A stretch of DNA of 64,000 nucleotides, taken from assembly GCA_002746605.1 (NCBI GenBank), contig PDPT01000038.1, positions 1 to 64,000 on the forward strand. The letters run 5' to 3'. This document shows positions 35,742 to 46,758 of the stretch, piece by piece. Positions within the stretch are counted from its first letter, which is position 1. Every line of letters begins with the position of its first letter. A model generated the notes under the pieces. The model did not search any database. It was not told the origin of the DNA and saw only the letters and a list, made by a program, of their open reading frames with translations. Source of the stretch: Ignavibacteriota bacterium (GTDB lineage: Bacteria > Bacteroidota > Ignavibacteria > Ignavibacteriales > Melioribacteraceae). Made by a program: the position numbers and the translations under genes.

Positions 35742-38700
35742 TTGAAATTGCAGAAAAGAATAGAGTTCTTATTTATCATTTTAAGTTTTTTCTTTTTTCA
35801 CGAAGATTTGCATACAAGCAACTTGCAAAAAATATTTAATGATAAAATAAATAAAGATGATTTACATCTCAACGCCAATTATGAATTGCAATCTACTTTG
35901 GAAAGTAATATTTTATATCCAAAGCAACTTGCGGATACAACTTATCAAGATTCCCTTGCATTCGGTTTAATAAAATCAGATTCAACAAAAATTGATTCCA
36001 CCGCCAGAATTAAACATTTCAAATATAAACGAAAAGATAATCGCTTCTTACAATTAGATAAAAGAAGAGAGACAAGTTTTTTTGTTCAACCTTCACAAAG
36101 ACTTTTGTCACGTACAGTTGAATTAGATTCAACCGGAAGCTATGTGATAATAAAAGAACGTATTGCCGGAAACGAAGTTAGAAGTCCTTTAAAAATTCCA
36201 CTCGATCAATATATTAAACAGAAATTGGATTTAGTAGCTCGTGATTCTTGGGAATATCTAGGGTATGATTATACGTTAAAAGTTGGTAAAGACGATCTCG
36301 GTAAGTTTTTGGGTAGTATTACCAATATAGAAATTCCGCTGCCAAGCGTTTCTTTCTTAAGTATTTTCGGACCACCAAAAATCAGTTTGAAAATAAACGG
36401 AGCTGTAGATATTCATGGTGCTTGGAGAAATGAAAAAACCGAAGGAGTTACTGCATCATTACTTGGGAATACAAAAAATGAACCCGACTTTAAGCAACAG
36501 GTTCAAATAAATGTTAACGGAATGATAGGTGATAAGCTTACAATTGCTGCTGACTGGAATACAGAGCGTACTTTTGAATTTGAAAATCAATTGAAGCTCC
36601 ATTATCAAGGTTATAAAGATGAAATTATTCAAAGCGTAGAAGCTGGTAATGTATCACTCAGTACATCTTCGCTCGTAGGTGGTGGTGAAGCTCTCTTTGG
36701 TATTAAAGCATTATTTCAGTTCGGACCTTTTACATTAACCGCATTAGCATCGCAAAAGAAAAGTGAAGTGGAAGAGGTATCGGTTTCCGGTGGTAGTAAA
36801 TCTAGCCCTTACCAAATTAGAGCGTATGATTATTCTACAAATCATTATTTTATTGATACAGTATACGCCGATGAGAATTTAAATATTTTTGGTAAAATCT
36901 TCGGTCAGCCTACACCTCAGCCGATTGCAGAATATGTAATTAAAGATATTGAAGTTTGGAAAACGGCTAAAGGAAGATCTGATAACAGCAAGTACAGAAG
37001 AGCAAATGCTTATATTGATCTTTCATATAGAGAAAGTAACGATGCTTCCAGTATTGCTCCTTACGAAGAATCTTATAGAACGACGACAGATAGAAATACA
37101 GTGCCGGGTCAATTTATTAATAACGACAGATTTGTTCTATTAACCGAAAGTCAAGATTATACTTATAATAAAGATGCAGGTTTTATAAGTTTTAATACTC
37201 AAATAAGCCAAGATGAAGCAATAGCTGTTGCATATCGTATTGAAGGTCCAGTTGGTGATAACGATCTTTATTGCGGTGAATTTTTGAGAGAAGTACAAAA
37301 TGACACTTCCAAAGTAATGGTCTTGAAATTAATTAAACCTAAGTATTTACAACCGGGTGGAGATTTTGAACAAGCCTGGAAATTACAACTAAAAAATATT
37401 TATCCCATAGGTGGTAGAAATATAAATAAAGAAGGTTTTACTTTTGATATTTATTTTGATGAACCAGGTAAAGAACCTTTAAATACATATCAAGGAGAGA
37501 GTATATTAGAAGAATTTGGTCTGGATAAAATAGATGAAAGTGGTGCCAGTAATCCTGATGGAGCTTTTGATTGGGACCCTGGAAGAACAATCTTAACTAA
37601 CACAGGTGAGATAATTTTTCCAACATTACAGCCTTTTGGCAGAGATTTTCCTTTCGATAAAAGTTTAGCATATCAAGCAATTTATGATACAACCAAAACC
37701 TACGCTCAACAAGATAAAACGAAAGACAGATTCCTCTTTAAAGGTGAATATTCCGCAAGTGTTACTTCTGTTTACAATATTGGATTTAATGTTGTGGAAA
37801 ACTCTGTAAAAGTTACCCTAGGAGGCAGAACCTTAACCAACGGATATGATTATAAGGTTGATTATAGCATCGGACAAGTAACAATTCTTAATCAAGATGC
37901 TCTTGTCTCCGGTGCCGATTTGAAAATAACTTATGAGAAAAATGATCTTTTTCAATTAGCATCTAAAACATTGGTCGGGTTAAGAGGTATTTATGATTTT
38001 AACGAAAGAACCAAGTTAGGATTTTCTTTCTTAAATCTGAACCAAACCACACTTAGTGATAAAGTAAGGATAGGTGAGGAACCTTCGAGTAATTCAATTT
38101 TCGGAATGGACTTTAAAACGGGTTTTGATTTACCCTTTATTACAAAGGGGTTGAACAAAGTTATATCCACAAAGAAAATGTCTGCTTTTTCATTGAATGG
38201 AGAATTTGCTTATATGAATCCCGATCCGAATACAAAGAAAAGTACAATTACCGGAGATGACAAAGAAAGTATCGCATACATTGATGATTTTGAAGGAGCC
38301 AAAACTACAATCCCAATATCTAACAGTTATGTGGGATGGCGAGATATTAGTATCCCAGATTCCATTCCCGGAATTTATGATTTGCCGCTTTTGGAACAAA
38401 TGAATTATAAAGCTGAAACATACTGGTTTAACATGTTGCCAGCACAAACTCCGGTTGTAGAAATCTGGGGAGATAGAAAGAAAGATAATGTAACAAGAAA
38501 TAACGATAGGGTTACAGTATTGGATTTTGTATATAATCCCAAAAAAAGAGGTACTTATAATTATAATCCCGAAATGACTCCTGCAAAAAATTGGGGTGGT
38601 ATGATGTATCCTTTATCTTCATCGGCAAGGAATTTAGTTGAACAAAAAATTGAATTTGTTGAATTTTATATGAAGATAGAAAATGCTCCTAAAAATGCAA

Positions 38701-41700
38701 AACTAATAGTTGACCTTGGGCAAATAAGCGAAGATGTTTTTCCTGATAGAGATTACAGTACAGAAGATAGAAATAACAATGATATTTTGGATGAGGGCGA
38801 AGATACCGGTATTGACGGTTTAACTAATACCCAAGAAATTCAAAGATATGGAGATTTTGATGGAACCGGTGATCCAAGTAATGATGATTTTAATTATTTC
38901 CCCGGAAGTAACGATTATTCAACTATCAATAAAACTCAAGGAAATGGAAAACTACGTGATGGTTCCGGTATTATTCCTAATTCAGAAGACCTTAATGGAA
39001 ATTATATATTAGATAATGTAAATAGCTACTTCCGTTACGAAATTCCGTTAGATACAATTAGAGCCACAAATAAATATATTTCCGGTGGTGGAAATACTGC
39101 AACTATTGATGGAACCGAGCGAAAACTTGAATGGTATCAATATCGAATTCCAATTAAAGAATTTAAAAGTAAAATTGGAAATCCGACATTATCTTTAGTT
39201 GAAACAATCAGATTTTGGGTTGCAGGTTCAGATGAACCGATTCGTTTAAGGTTCGTTGAAATGAATTTAGTTGGTAATCAATGGGAAAAAGTTCTTGTAC
39301 CCGGTTCTGTTACGGAAAAAGATACCACCCTTGTTATCTCTACAATTAACTTCGAAGATAACGAACGCTATGTGAAACCCCCCGGGCTCAAGAAAGAAAG
39401 AGATAGAATGAAAACTAGTGAAATTGTGTATAAGAATGAACAATCATTGCTATTAACAATAAACGATTTGAAAGATGGTGACCGGAGAGAAATTATAAAA
39501 TATTTGCCTGAATCAAGAAAGCTATACTTGTTTAACTATAGGAAGATGAAACTTTTCGTAAGAGGAGAGCAAGATAACCAACTCGGTTCCATATCATTTT
39601 TTGAAAGTCTTGATAATTATGCTTCCGAAATATACTTCAGATTTGGAACAGATACATCTAATTTTTATGAATATAGGCAGCCATTAACTGCCGGTAAACC
39701 TGCAAATCGGGGCTGGGAAGAAATAGAAATTATTTTTGAAGAACTAACTGCAATTAAACAAAAAAGAAATCCGGATGAAGTTGATTCGTTAATGATTTTT
39801 CCTGTAAATAGTAAAGAAGGGCATTTTTACGGAATAAAGGGAAGACCCACTTTAACTAATGTTAGCTTTTTTATGTTTGGGATATTAAACCCGAAAGATG
39901 TCGGATTCCCGGATCAGGAAATTTCAGGTGAACTGTGGTTAAACGAATTAAGAGTACTTGGTGCGGATGATACGCCGGGCTGGGCTTATAAATTTTCTTC
40001 ACAAATGAATTTTGCCGATTTATTTACAGTTAGCTTAAATACAAGTAAAACTGATCCTTACTTTCATAAACTTGGACAAAGATTCGGGCGTAGGGTAGAT
40101 CAAAGCAGTTGGGGAGGAGCAGTAAACTTTAATGTTCTTAAATTATTACCATGGAATTTATCGAATAGTAACCTTAGTATCAGTTATTCACATAACGAAT
40201 CGGTAAGTAAACCTCTTTATCAACCGGGAACGGATATAAAAGTAGATAAAGCGGTAAAAGCTATTTATGATAAGAGTATAGAAGATAAAAAAACAGAAGC
40301 TGAAGCAAAAAATATATCGGAGCAAGCTAGACTTATTACTGAAACTGTAAATGTTTCAGATGTTGTTTCTCTTTCCGGTATCAGATTCCAATTAGAAAAC
40401 AAGAACTGGTATGTTCAAGATATTTTAAATAATCTAACATTTTCTTTTAGTTATAATCAAAATTATGGTAGAGATCCTTCACGAGTTTTTTCTAAAAATT
40501 GGAATTGGAAAGGTAGCGGAAATTATTCACTTAATTTGAGCAGAGAAAATTATTTCTATCTCTCAGATATTCCTCTCTTAGGCTATTTAATAGAAATATT
40601 AGATGATTATAAAAATGTGAAATTTTATTACACACCTCAATCTTTCAAAACAGGTTTTTCTGCAAACAGAAGACGTTCGTCTTCGCTTAGTCGAGATGAT
40701 TCGGCACGAATTAAAACTCAAAGAGATTTTACAAGTAACAGAGATTTAGGCTTTAGTTGGCAATTAACAGAAGGCGGATTGTTAAATTTAAGTCTTAGTT
40801 ATGGTGTGAATGTAGCATCCTCTTATACTCATCTTTTAACAAAAAAAGATAGTTTAGGTTACACCGGCAGCCTGTGGAATGAGATAATAAACGGACCGAT
40901 TTTTGGTAAGGATTATAGCTATAACCAAAATTTTGATATAAGAACACAGCCGGCACTTCCGTCAATTTGGAATTTAAGAAATTATTTATCACTTACTTTT
41001 GGTTACGGGGTAAATTACAGATGGGCAAATAACTTTGCTGAGAAAAATTTTGGTAAAAGTATCGGTTATTCAAATAATATAAAAGCAAGTATGAATTTGA
41101 AGTGGCAATCTTTAACTGCACCTTTATTTAAGGAAGATAAGAAAAAAGATAAAAATGCAAATACTTTTAGTAATCAGAGAAATAATCCTCGAAGCTCAAG
41201 ACGTGGAGCTAATAAGACAATTGACGAGGAAGATGATTTAGATGTATCCGATAAGAATAATGTTGAAAGTGAATTGGATACAGTTATCGTAAAAGGTGAA
41301 CCGTTTTATGTAAAAGCTCTAAGCACAATGAAATCGGCAATAAAATGGTTATTGTTTGATTATGAAAATATTTCTACGGATTTTTCGCAAAATAATTCTG
41401 CAAGCAGTTCGGGCATTACGGCTAACGGTACCGGCTTTTCTAACTTTTGGGTAACAGGGAATGATAACACAAACGGACCTAGTAGATTATTTATGCTTGG
41501 CTTTGGTAGATATAAAGGATCGCGTGCACCCTTAGGGACACTTAATGATAATTTTACACAAAAAAATAATGTTAGAATCAGTACATCTCGTCCACTTTGG
41601 AAAGGTGCAAAAATTTCTTTAAATTGGAATGTAGGTTGGGGATTTAGAAAACAAACAAGAATCACAACCGATGAAAACGGTGCTATAATTTTGGAAGATG

Positions 41701-42536
41701 TAACTTCAAGCGGAAATTTAAATAGATCATTTTTATATTTTCCAATTTTTCTTTCAGATGCCGGAATTGAAAAAGTGCATGAACTTTATGCGAGCAACGA
41801 TGGTAAAGATCTTACAAACGCTTTTTTAGACGGGTTTGAAAGTATCGCAGTATTAGGAGAACTTCCAATACTAAGGGATGTTGTTAAGTTTATTCCCAGA
41901 GCAAATTGGCGAATATCTTGGAGTGGTTTGGAAAAAATAAGTTTCCTTAAAAATGTTGCAAGAACAATTTCATTAAATCACTCTTACAGTTCAACCTACA
42001 CAGAAGGATGGAAAGTAGATTCCGATGGAAATAAACAAGTGCAAACTCAAAGAGTGAGCTATGGATTTTCTCCTTTACTAGGGCTTAACATTTCTTTCGA
42101 TAAATTATGGGATGGTAACTTAAGAGGTTCATTAAAATATTCGACTAAAACTAATTACGATTTATCAATTGCTACTAAAAACATTACGGAATCTTCGACG
42201 AGTGATATTAATTTTACTGCAAGTTTTTCAAAATCCGGTTTCTCTTTGCCAATGTTCGGTTTAGACTTGCAAAACGATATTGAAATGTCTCTTTCATACA
42301 CTAAAGCTATCAATTCGGTTGTAATTTTTGAAATGGATAAATTTAATAAAAAGGGAACACCGCAAGACGGTACAACCAGAACAATTTTAGAGCCAAGAAT
42401 AAAATATACTTTGAGTAGTAAAGTTAATCTTTCTATTTTTTACAAAAGAACATCTGTAGAGCCTAAAGGTGCATCGAGAATACCTCCTACCACCACCAAT
42501 GAGGCGGGATTAGATGTTCATATTTCAGTACAATAA
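35742..42536 (+). CDS. sprA: Cell-surface protein SprA, type IX secretion outer-membrane translocon
   Basis: The 2264 residues match SprA, the very large single-chain barrel that forms the T9SS pore. It begins with a signal-type helix (RIEFLFIILSFFFFHEDLHT), then repeated SprA-type segments: GAVDIHGAWRNEKTEG, IGDKLTIAADWNTERTFEFE, YDYKVDYSIGQVTILNQDAL, YIDDFEGAKTTIPISNSYVG, NELRVLGADDTPGWAY, and a C-terminal stretch of amphipathic strands. T9SS exports proteins bearing a C-terminal sorting domain and drives gliding in some members. The start TTG 35742 is the best available, though without a Shine-Dalgarno. The frame is intact over 6.8 kb, arguing for selection. porX follows after 12 bp. Confidence 0.93.
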   Translation: MKLQKRIEFLFIILSFFFFHEDLHTSNLQKIFNDKINKDDLHLNANYELQSTLESNILYPKQLADTTYQDSLAFGLIKSDSTKIDSTARIKHFKYKRKDNRFLQLDKRRETSFFVQPSQRLLSRTVELDSTGSYVIIKERIAGNEVRSPLKIPLDQYIKQKLDLVARDSWEYLGYDYTLKVGKDDLGKFLGSITNIEIPLPSVSFLSIFGPPKISLKINGAVDIHGAWRNEKTEGVTASLLGNTKNEPDFKQQVQINVNGMIGDKLTIAADWNTERTFEFENQLKLHYQGYKDEIIQSVEAGNVSLSTSSLVGGGEALFGIKALFQFGPFTLTALASQKKSEVEEVSVSGGSKSSPYQIRAYDYSTNHYFIDTVYADENLNIFGKIFGQPTPQPIAEYVIKDIEVWKTAKGRSDNSKYRRANAYIDLSYRESNDASSIAPYEESYRTTTDRNTVPGQFINNDRFVLLTESQDYTYNKDAGFISFNTQISQDEAIAVAYRIEGPVGDNDLYCGEFLREVQNDTSKVMVLKLIKPKYLQPGGDFEQAWKLQLKNIYPIGGRNINKEGFTFDIYFDEPGKEPLNTYQGESILEEFGLDKIDESGASNPDGAFDWDPGRTILTNTGEIIFPTLQPFGRDFPFDKSLAYQAIYDTTKTYAQQDKTKDRFLFKGEYSASVTSVYNIGFNVVENSVKVTLGGRTLTNGYDYKVDYSIGQVTILNQDALVSGADLKITYEKNDLFQLASKTLVGLRGIYDFNERTKLGFSFLNLNQTTLSDKVRIGEEPSSNSIFGMDFKTGFDLPFITKGLNKVISTKKMSAFSLNGEFAYMNPDPNTKKSTITGDDKESIAYIDDFEGAKTTIPISNSYVGWRDISIPDSIPGIYDLPLLEQMNYKAETYWFNMLPAQTPVVEIWGDRKKDNVTRNNDRVTVLDFVYNPKKRGTYNYNPEMTPAKNWGGMMYPLSSSARNLVEQKIEFVEFYMKIENAPKNAKLIVDLGQISEDVFPDRDYSTEDRNNNDILDEGEDTGIDGLTNTQEIQRYGDFDGTGDPSNDDFNYFPGSNDYSTINKTQGNGKLRDGSGIIPNSEDLNGNYILDNVNSYFRYEIPLDTIRATNKYISGGGNTATIDGTERKLEWYQYRIPIKEFKSKIGNPTLSLVETIRFWVAGSDEPIRLRFVEMNLVGNQWEKVLVPGSVTEKDTTLVISTINFEDNERYVKPPGLKKERDRMKTSEIVYKNEQSLLLTINDLKDGDRREIIKYLPESRKLYLFNYRKMKLFVRGEQDNQLGSISFFESLDNYASEIYFRFGTDTSNFYEYRQPLTAGKPANRGWEEIEIIFEELTAIKQKRNPDEVDSLMIFPVNSKEGHFYGIKGRPTLTNVSFFMFGILNPKDVGFPDQEISGELWLNELRVLGADDTPGWAYKFSSQMNFADLFTVSLNTSKTDPYFHKLGQRFGRRVDQSSWGGAVNFNVLKLLPWNLSNSNLSISYSHNESVSKPLYQPGTDIKVDKAVKAIYDKSIEDKKTEAEAKNISEQARLITETVNVSDVVSLSGIRFQLENKNWYVQDILNNLTFSFSYNQNYGRDPSRVFSKNWNWKGSGNYSLNLSRENYFYLSDIPLLGYLIEILDDYKNVKFYYTPQSFKTGFSANRRRSSSLSRDDSARIKTQRDFTSNRDLGFSWQLTEGGLLNLSLSYGVNVASSYTHLLTKKDSLGYTGSLWNEIINGPIFGKDYSYNQNFDIRTQPALPSIWNLRNYLSLTFGYGVNYRWANNFAEKNFGKSIGYSNNIKASMNLKWQSLTAPLFKEDKKKDKNANTFSNQRNNPRSSRRGANKTIDEEDDLDVSDKNNVESELDTVIVKGEPFYVKALSTMKSAIKWLLFDYENISTDFSQNNSASSSGITANGTGFSNFWVTGNDNTNGPSRLFMLGFGRYKGSRAPLGTLNDNFTQKNNVRISTSRPLWKGAKISLNWNVGWGFRKQTRITTDENGAIILEDVTSSGNLNRSFLYFPIFLSDAGIEKVHELYASNDGKDLTNAFLDGFESIAVLGELPILRDVVKFIPRANWRISWSGLEKISFLKNVARTISLNHSYSSTYTEGWKVDSDGNKQVQTQRVSYGFSPLLGLNISFDKLWDGNLRGSLKYSTKTNYDLSIATKNITESSTSDINFTASFSKSGFSLPMFGLDLQNDIEMSLSYTKAINSVVIFEMDKFNKKGTPQDGTTRTILEPRIKYTLSSKVNLSIFYKRTSVEPKGASRIPPTTTNEAGLDVHISVQ

Positions 42537-42548
42537 CAATAAATAAAA

Positions 42549-44123
42549 ATGAGAAAAAAATATAAAATACTTTGGGTCGATGACGAAATTGAAATGTTGC
42601 GTGCCCATATTCTTTTCCTAAAAGAGAAAGGATATGATGTTTCAACAGTAACAAACGGAAAAGATGCAATTTCCGAAGTTAGAAATAGAGATTATGATTT
42701 AATCTTTCTAGATGAAATGATGACCGGGATGGGAGGTTTGGAAACTTTATCCGTCATTAAAGAAATAAATCCAAATATACCGGTTGTGATGGTAACAAAA
42801 AATGAAGAAGAAGCATTAATGAATGATGCCATTGGCAGCAAAATTACGGATTACTTAATAAAATCAGTTGTCCCTTCACAAATATTAATGGTTTGTAAAA
42901 AAATATTAGACGGAAAACAAATATCCGGTGAATACGTTACAAAAAATTATTTGCAAGATTTTAATTCCATTTCATCTCAGTTAATGGGAGAAGTAGACTT
43001 TGAAGACTGGATTGATATAAATAATAAAATTGTAAATTGGTATATGGAGTTAGATAATCATCGTGATATTGAATTGAAACAAACTCTGAATGAACAAAAA
43101 AGAGAATACAATAAAGAATTTTCAAAATATGTAGAAACAAATTATCTAAGTTGGATAGAAAACAAAGACGAAGAAAACAGACCACTTCTTACAACCGATA
43201 TAGTTGAAAAATTTGTAATTCCACATCTTGATACTGCTGATGGACCAGTATTTCTATTTGTCTTAGATTGTTTGCGATTAGACCAATGGGCAATTATAGA
43301 AAAACATTTAATTGATTTTTTTAGTTTAGAAAAAGATTATTATTATTCCATTTTGCCAACAGCTACACCTTATGCCAGAAATTCTTTATTCAGCGGTTTG
43401 TTCCCCTCAGAAATTGAGAACTATTATCCGGACTTATGGACAGGTGATAATGATGATGAAAGAAGTAGAAATAAATATGAAAAAGAACTTCTGCAATACC
43501 TATTGGATCGTAAAAAAATAAAATTGGATAATGAACTTAAGTACATGAAGATTATTGATCCTGATGTGGGTAGAGCGTTTGAACAAAATATAGTTTCGCA
43601 CAAAAGAACACATTTTATGGCTGTTGTTGTAAACTTTTTGGATATGCTAGTCCACGGTCGTTCCGATTCTGAGTTGATAAAAGAGATAGCTCCAGATGAA
43701 GCTGCTTTTAGGTCGCTTACAAATAGTTGGTTTACTCATTCATCACTTTTTGGTACTTTTCGTAAAATTGCAAATATGAAAAATGCAAAAGTTATTGTTA
43801 CTACTGATCATGGAAGCATAATTACAAGAAGAGCAGCTAAGGTTCTTGCAGATAGAAAAACTTCTAAAAATTTAAGGTTTAAGCATGGAAGAAATCTCCA
43901 AGTTGATTCTAAATTTGCTATGAAAATTAATGACTTTGCAAAATATAAATTACCAAATAGGGGAGTTACTTCCAGTTATATTATTGCTAAGGAAGATTAC
44001 TATTTCATTTATCCTACTGACTACCATAAATATTTAAATTATTACAAAGATACATTTCAGCATGGCGGTATTTCTATGGAAGAAATGATTTTACCTGTAA
44101 TTACAATGGAGAGTAGAGCGTAA
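42549..44123 (+). CDS. porX: PorX-type response regulator with PglZ (alkaline-phosphatase-fold) domain
   Basis: The 524 residues start with a receiver domain (acidic pocket D11-D12, phospho-acceptor D55 in IFLDEMM, T83, K105). After a helical linker comes a PglZ domain with the metal-site motifs FVLDCLRLDQW, TATPYARNSLFSGLFPSEI, VTTDHGS and FQHGGISMEEM. PorX, with the sensor PorY and an ECF sigma factor, controls T9SS genes in Porphyromonas; the PglZ part has been shown there to act as a phosphodiesterase on oligonucleotides. Here it sits directly after sprA and 1 bp before tsaE, so regulator and translocon share a transcript. Confidence 0.92.
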   Translation: MRKKYKILWVDDEIEMLRAHILFLKEKGYDVSTVTNGKDAISEVRNRDYDLIFLDEMMTGMGGLETLSVIKEINPNIPVVMVTKNEEEALMNDAIGSKITDYLIKSVVPSQILMVCKKILDGKQISGEYVTKNYLQDFNSISSQLMGEVDFEDWIDINNKIVNWYMELDNHRDIELKQTLNEQKREYNKEFSKYVETNYLSWIENKDEENRPLLTTDIVEKFVIPHLDTADGPVFLFVLDCLRLDQWAIIEKHLIDFFSLEKDYYYSILPTATPYARNSLFSGLFPSEIENYYPDLWTGDNDDERSRNKYEKELLQYLLDRKKIKLDNELKYMKIIDPDVGRAFEQNIVSHKRTHFMAVVVNFLDMLVHGRSDSELIKEIAPDEAAFRSLTNSWFTHSSLFGTFRKIANMKNAKVIVTTDHGSIITRRAAKVLADRKTSKNLRFKHGRNLQVDSKFAMKINDFAKYKLPNRGVTSSYIIAKEDYYFIYPTDYHKYLNYYKDTFQHGGISMEEMILPVITMESRA

Positions 44124-44124
44124 T

Positions 44125-44556
44125 TTGGAATTACCCTTAAAAAAAAATATTTTAAATCTTAATGAAATAGAAGAAATAGCTTATGCACTCTCAAAAAAAT
44201 TTTCCGAAGGTGATGTCGTAATATTAAATGGAACTCTTGGTTCAGGCAAAACTACCTTAATTAAACTCATTTGTAAAAATTATTCTATCTTTGAAGTTAA
44301 CAGTCCTTCATTTTCTCTGGTTAATGAATATAACGGAGAAAAAAAAGTTTATCATTTTGATTTCTACAGATTAGAAAAGATTGAAGAACTTTATGATATT
44401 GGTTTTGAAGATTATCTTAACGATAATCAAGCAATAATTTTTATTGAGTGGGGAAATTTAATGGAACAAATCTTACCTAAGAATAGATATGAAATAAATA
44501 TTGAACTCTTAGATGAAGAAAAAAGAATATTAAAAATTCATAGCCTAAATAAATGA
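44125..44556 (+). CDS. tsaE: tRNA threonylcarbamoyladenosine biosynthesis ATPase TsaE
   Basis: The 143 residues are the usual size. Walker A is GTLGSGKT (36-43), followed by the Ser/Thr-rich SPSFSLVNEYNG and the HFDFYRLEK and IFIEWGN motifs of the family. TsaE drives t6A37 formation on tRNAs with TsaB, TsaC and TsaD. TTG 44125 starts 1 bp after the porX stop. tsaB follows with a 4-bp overlap. From memory, the porX-tsaE linkage recurs in Bacteroidota. Confidence 0.92.
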   Translation: MELPLKKNILNLNEIEEIAYALSKKFSEGDVVILNGTLGSGKTTLIKLICKNYSIFEVNSPSFSLVNEYNGEKKVYHFDFYRLEKIEELYDIGFEDYLNDNQAIIFIEWGNLMEQILPKNRYEINIELLDEEKRILKIHSLNK

Positions 44557-45206
44557 AAGAAAGAAAAATACTTACTATTGAAACTTCAGGCGAACTGTGC
44601 AGCATTGCATTAGTGTATAATGAAAATAAATTTGATGAACGAAATATTCTAATGAAGCATATTCATTCGGAAAAATTAATTCCAATGATTGAAAGTATTT
44701 TAACTTCGAACAATATTAAAGCTAAAGATCTTAATCTTATTGCTGTTTCTAATGGTCCCGGTTCATTTACCGGATTACGAATAGGAATGACAGTCGCTAA
44801 AGGAATTGCATTTGCTGCAAATTTACCGATAATTCCTATACCCACTTTCGAAGCACTTGCATTGGAAATATCAAGTTTTCTTCCTGATTCCCAAACATTC
44901 TGTATTATAAATAATGCAAATAGTGAAGAATGCTATTTCTCAAAATATGAAACAGAAGGCAATACTTTCAAAACTTTAATAGAGAATTCTTTAGTTAAAA
45001 AAGAAGAGCTAAAAAATAAAATTGATGCGGAAAATTTAATTTACGGGAATTATCAGTTTAATAATAATGTTAAAAATATATGTTCCCCTCGTGCAACTTC
45101 TTTGGCAAAATGGATTTATTTATTTGGGGAAGATTTAGTAACTTTGGATTACGATTATTTAGAACCAAATTATTTAAAAAAGTTTAAGGTAAAAACAAAA
45201 CAATGA
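44553..45206 (+). CDS. tsaB: tRNA threonylcarbamoyladenosine biosynthesis protein TsaB
   Basis: The 217 residues begin ILTIETSGELCSIALV and contain AVSNGPGSFTGLRIGMTVAK, the hallmark of TsaB. It lacks the metal-binding residues of TsaD and acts as the scaffold of the TsaBDE complex. It overlaps tsaE by 4 bp at the start and the DUF1573 gene by 4 bp at the end. Confidence 0.93.
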   Translation: MKERKILTIETSGELCSIALVYNENKFDERNILMKHIHSEKLIPMIESILTSNNIKAKDLNLIAVSNGPGSFTGLRIGMTVAKGIAFAANLPIIPIPTFEALALEISSFLPDSQTFCIINNANSEECYFSKYETEGNTFKTLIENSLVKKEELKNKIDAENLIYGNYQFNNNVKNICSPRATSLAKWIYLFGEDLVTLDYDYLEPNYLKKFKVKTKQ

Positions 45207-45913
45207 AAAATTTTTTATTCTGTTTCTTATTTGTTACTAGTCTCGGAATAGCTCAATTTGCAAATCCCCAAATAGCAACTTTAGAAGAATCCTTTGATTT
45301 TGGTGACATAAAGCGAGGAGAAATTGTTACACATAATTTCGTTTTATTTAACAGCGGAAGTGATACACTTAAAATTCTTAATGTTAAAGCATCTTGCGGA
45401 TGTACTGCAGCAAAGCCTATAAAAAATAAATTGCTTCCGGGCGATTCAACTTCGGTAAAAGTAACTTTTAATTCTAAGGGAAGATTCGGTAAACAAAAAA
45501 AGTTCATCTATATTTTTTCTAATGATCCCAAGAATAAACAAAAGCGACTTCAATTTACTGCTAATATTTTAACTGGAGCAACGGACAAACTAAATATGCC
45601 TGAAATTAAGTTATCCAAATACACGCATAATTTTGGAAATATTGAAGAGGGACAGGTTTTGGATTTAACTATTCAAGTTAAAAATATAGGCAATAAAAAT
45701 TTAGTAATTAAAAGAATCAAGTCTTCTTGTGGATGTACAGCCGTTTTAATGGCTGATAAAAATCTGGCACCCAATCAATCGAGTGATTTGAAAATAGAAT
45801 TTAATAGCAAAGGATTAAGCGGACAAATAGCCAGAACAATAACAATATATTCTAATGATTCGAAACACCCTTCGAGGGTAATTACATTAATAGCAAATAT
45901 TAAAAAGGATTAA
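45203..45913 (+). CDS. Exported protein with two DUF1573 repeats
   Basis: The 236 residues have a signal peptide ([17 protein letters not shown]) and two DUF1573 (ASH/HYDIN-like) domains. Each carries an SCGCTA motif (first near residues 68-73, second near 176-181) followed by a repeat such as [20 protein letters not shown] or [20 protein letters not shown]. The domain is common in secreted FCB proteins, but its function is unknown; the paired cysteines may be redox-active or bind metal. It overlaps tsaB by 4 bp and precedes accD by 5 bp. Confidence 0.87.
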   Translation: MKNFLFCFLFVTSLGIAQFANPQIATLEESFDFGDIKRGEIVTHNFVLFNSGSDTLKILNVKASCGCTAAKPIKNKLLPGDSTSVKVTFNSKGRFGKQKKFIYIFSNDPKNKQKRLQFTANILTGATDKLNMPEIKLSKYTHNFGNIEEGQVLDLTIQVKNIGNKNLVIKRIKSSCGCTAVLMADKNLAPNQSSDLKIEFNSKGLSGQIARTITIYSNDSKHPSRVITLIANIKKD

Positions 45914-45918
45914 ATTTT

Positions 45919-46758
45919 ATGGGATGGTTCAAAAGGTCTAAAGAAAATATTTCTCCAAAGAGTAAAAAATTAGATGTTCCGGATGGGCAATGGAGTAAGT
46001 GTGCTAAATGCGGAGAAATAATTTATGCCCGGCAATTAGAACTAAACTATTACGTTTGTTTTAAATGTAATCACCATTTTAGAGTTGGAAGCAAAGAATA
46101 CATAGATTTGTTGTTCGATAAAAACTCATTTAAAGAACTTGATAAAAAAATGAAATCGAGCGATCCATTAGAATTTGAAGACACAAAAAAATATAACGAT
46201 AGAATTTCTGCAACTATTAAAAAAAGTAAATTAAATGATGCTGTAAAAACTGGAATAGGAAATATCAACGGAAGGAAAACGGCTTTTGCTTGTATGGATT
46301 TTAGATTTATTGGCGGAAGTATGGGTTCTGTAGTCGGTGAAAAAATTTCTCGTGCAATAGATAAAGCTTATAATAACAAAATTCCTATGATAATTATTTC
46401 TCAAAGTGGTGGAGCAAGAATGATGGAAGGAGCACTTTCTTTAATGCAAATGGCAAAAACCAGCAGTCGCCTTGCTCGTCTTTCGGAAGCAGGTTTGCCT
46501 TTCATTTCCATTTTAACAGACCCAACTACTGGTGGAACAACAGCAAGTTATGCCATGCTTGGTGATGTAATTATTGCCGAACCAAATGCACTTATCGGTT
46601 TTGCGGGACCAAGGGTTATTAAGCAAACTATTGGACGTGATTTACCTAAAGGATTTCAGCGTTCGGAATTTTTATTAGAAAATGGTTTTATCGATTTTAT
46701 TGTTGAAAGAAAAAATCTAAAAGAAAAAATCTATCAATTGATACAATATATGAACTAA
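45919..46758 (+). CDS. accD: Acetyl-CoA carboxylase, carboxyltransferase beta subunit
   Basis: The 279 residues carry the N-terminal zinc ribbon (C28, C31, C47, C50) and the crotonase-fold carboxyltransferase domain ([59 protein letters not shown]). With AccA, which is not in the window, it moves the carboxyl group from biotin to acetyl-CoA, the first step of fatty-acid synthesis. It lies 5 bp after the DUF1573 gene. A perfect 14-bp AT palindrome (46757-46770) overlaps its stop and may mark the transcript end. Confidence 0.94.
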   Translation: MGWFKRSKENISPKSKKLDVPDGQWSKCAKCGEIIYARQLELNYYVCFKCNHHFRVGSKEYIDLLFDKNSFKELDKKMKSSDPLEFEDTKKYNDRISATIKKSKLNDAVKTGIGNINGRKTAFACMDFRFIGGSMGSVVGEKISRAIDKAYNNKIPMIIISQSGGARMMEGALSLMQMAKTSSRLARLSEAGLPFISILTDPTTGGTTASYAMLGDVIIAEPNALIGFAGPRVIKQTIGRDLPKGFQRSEFLLENGFIDFIVERKNLKEKIYQLIQYMN

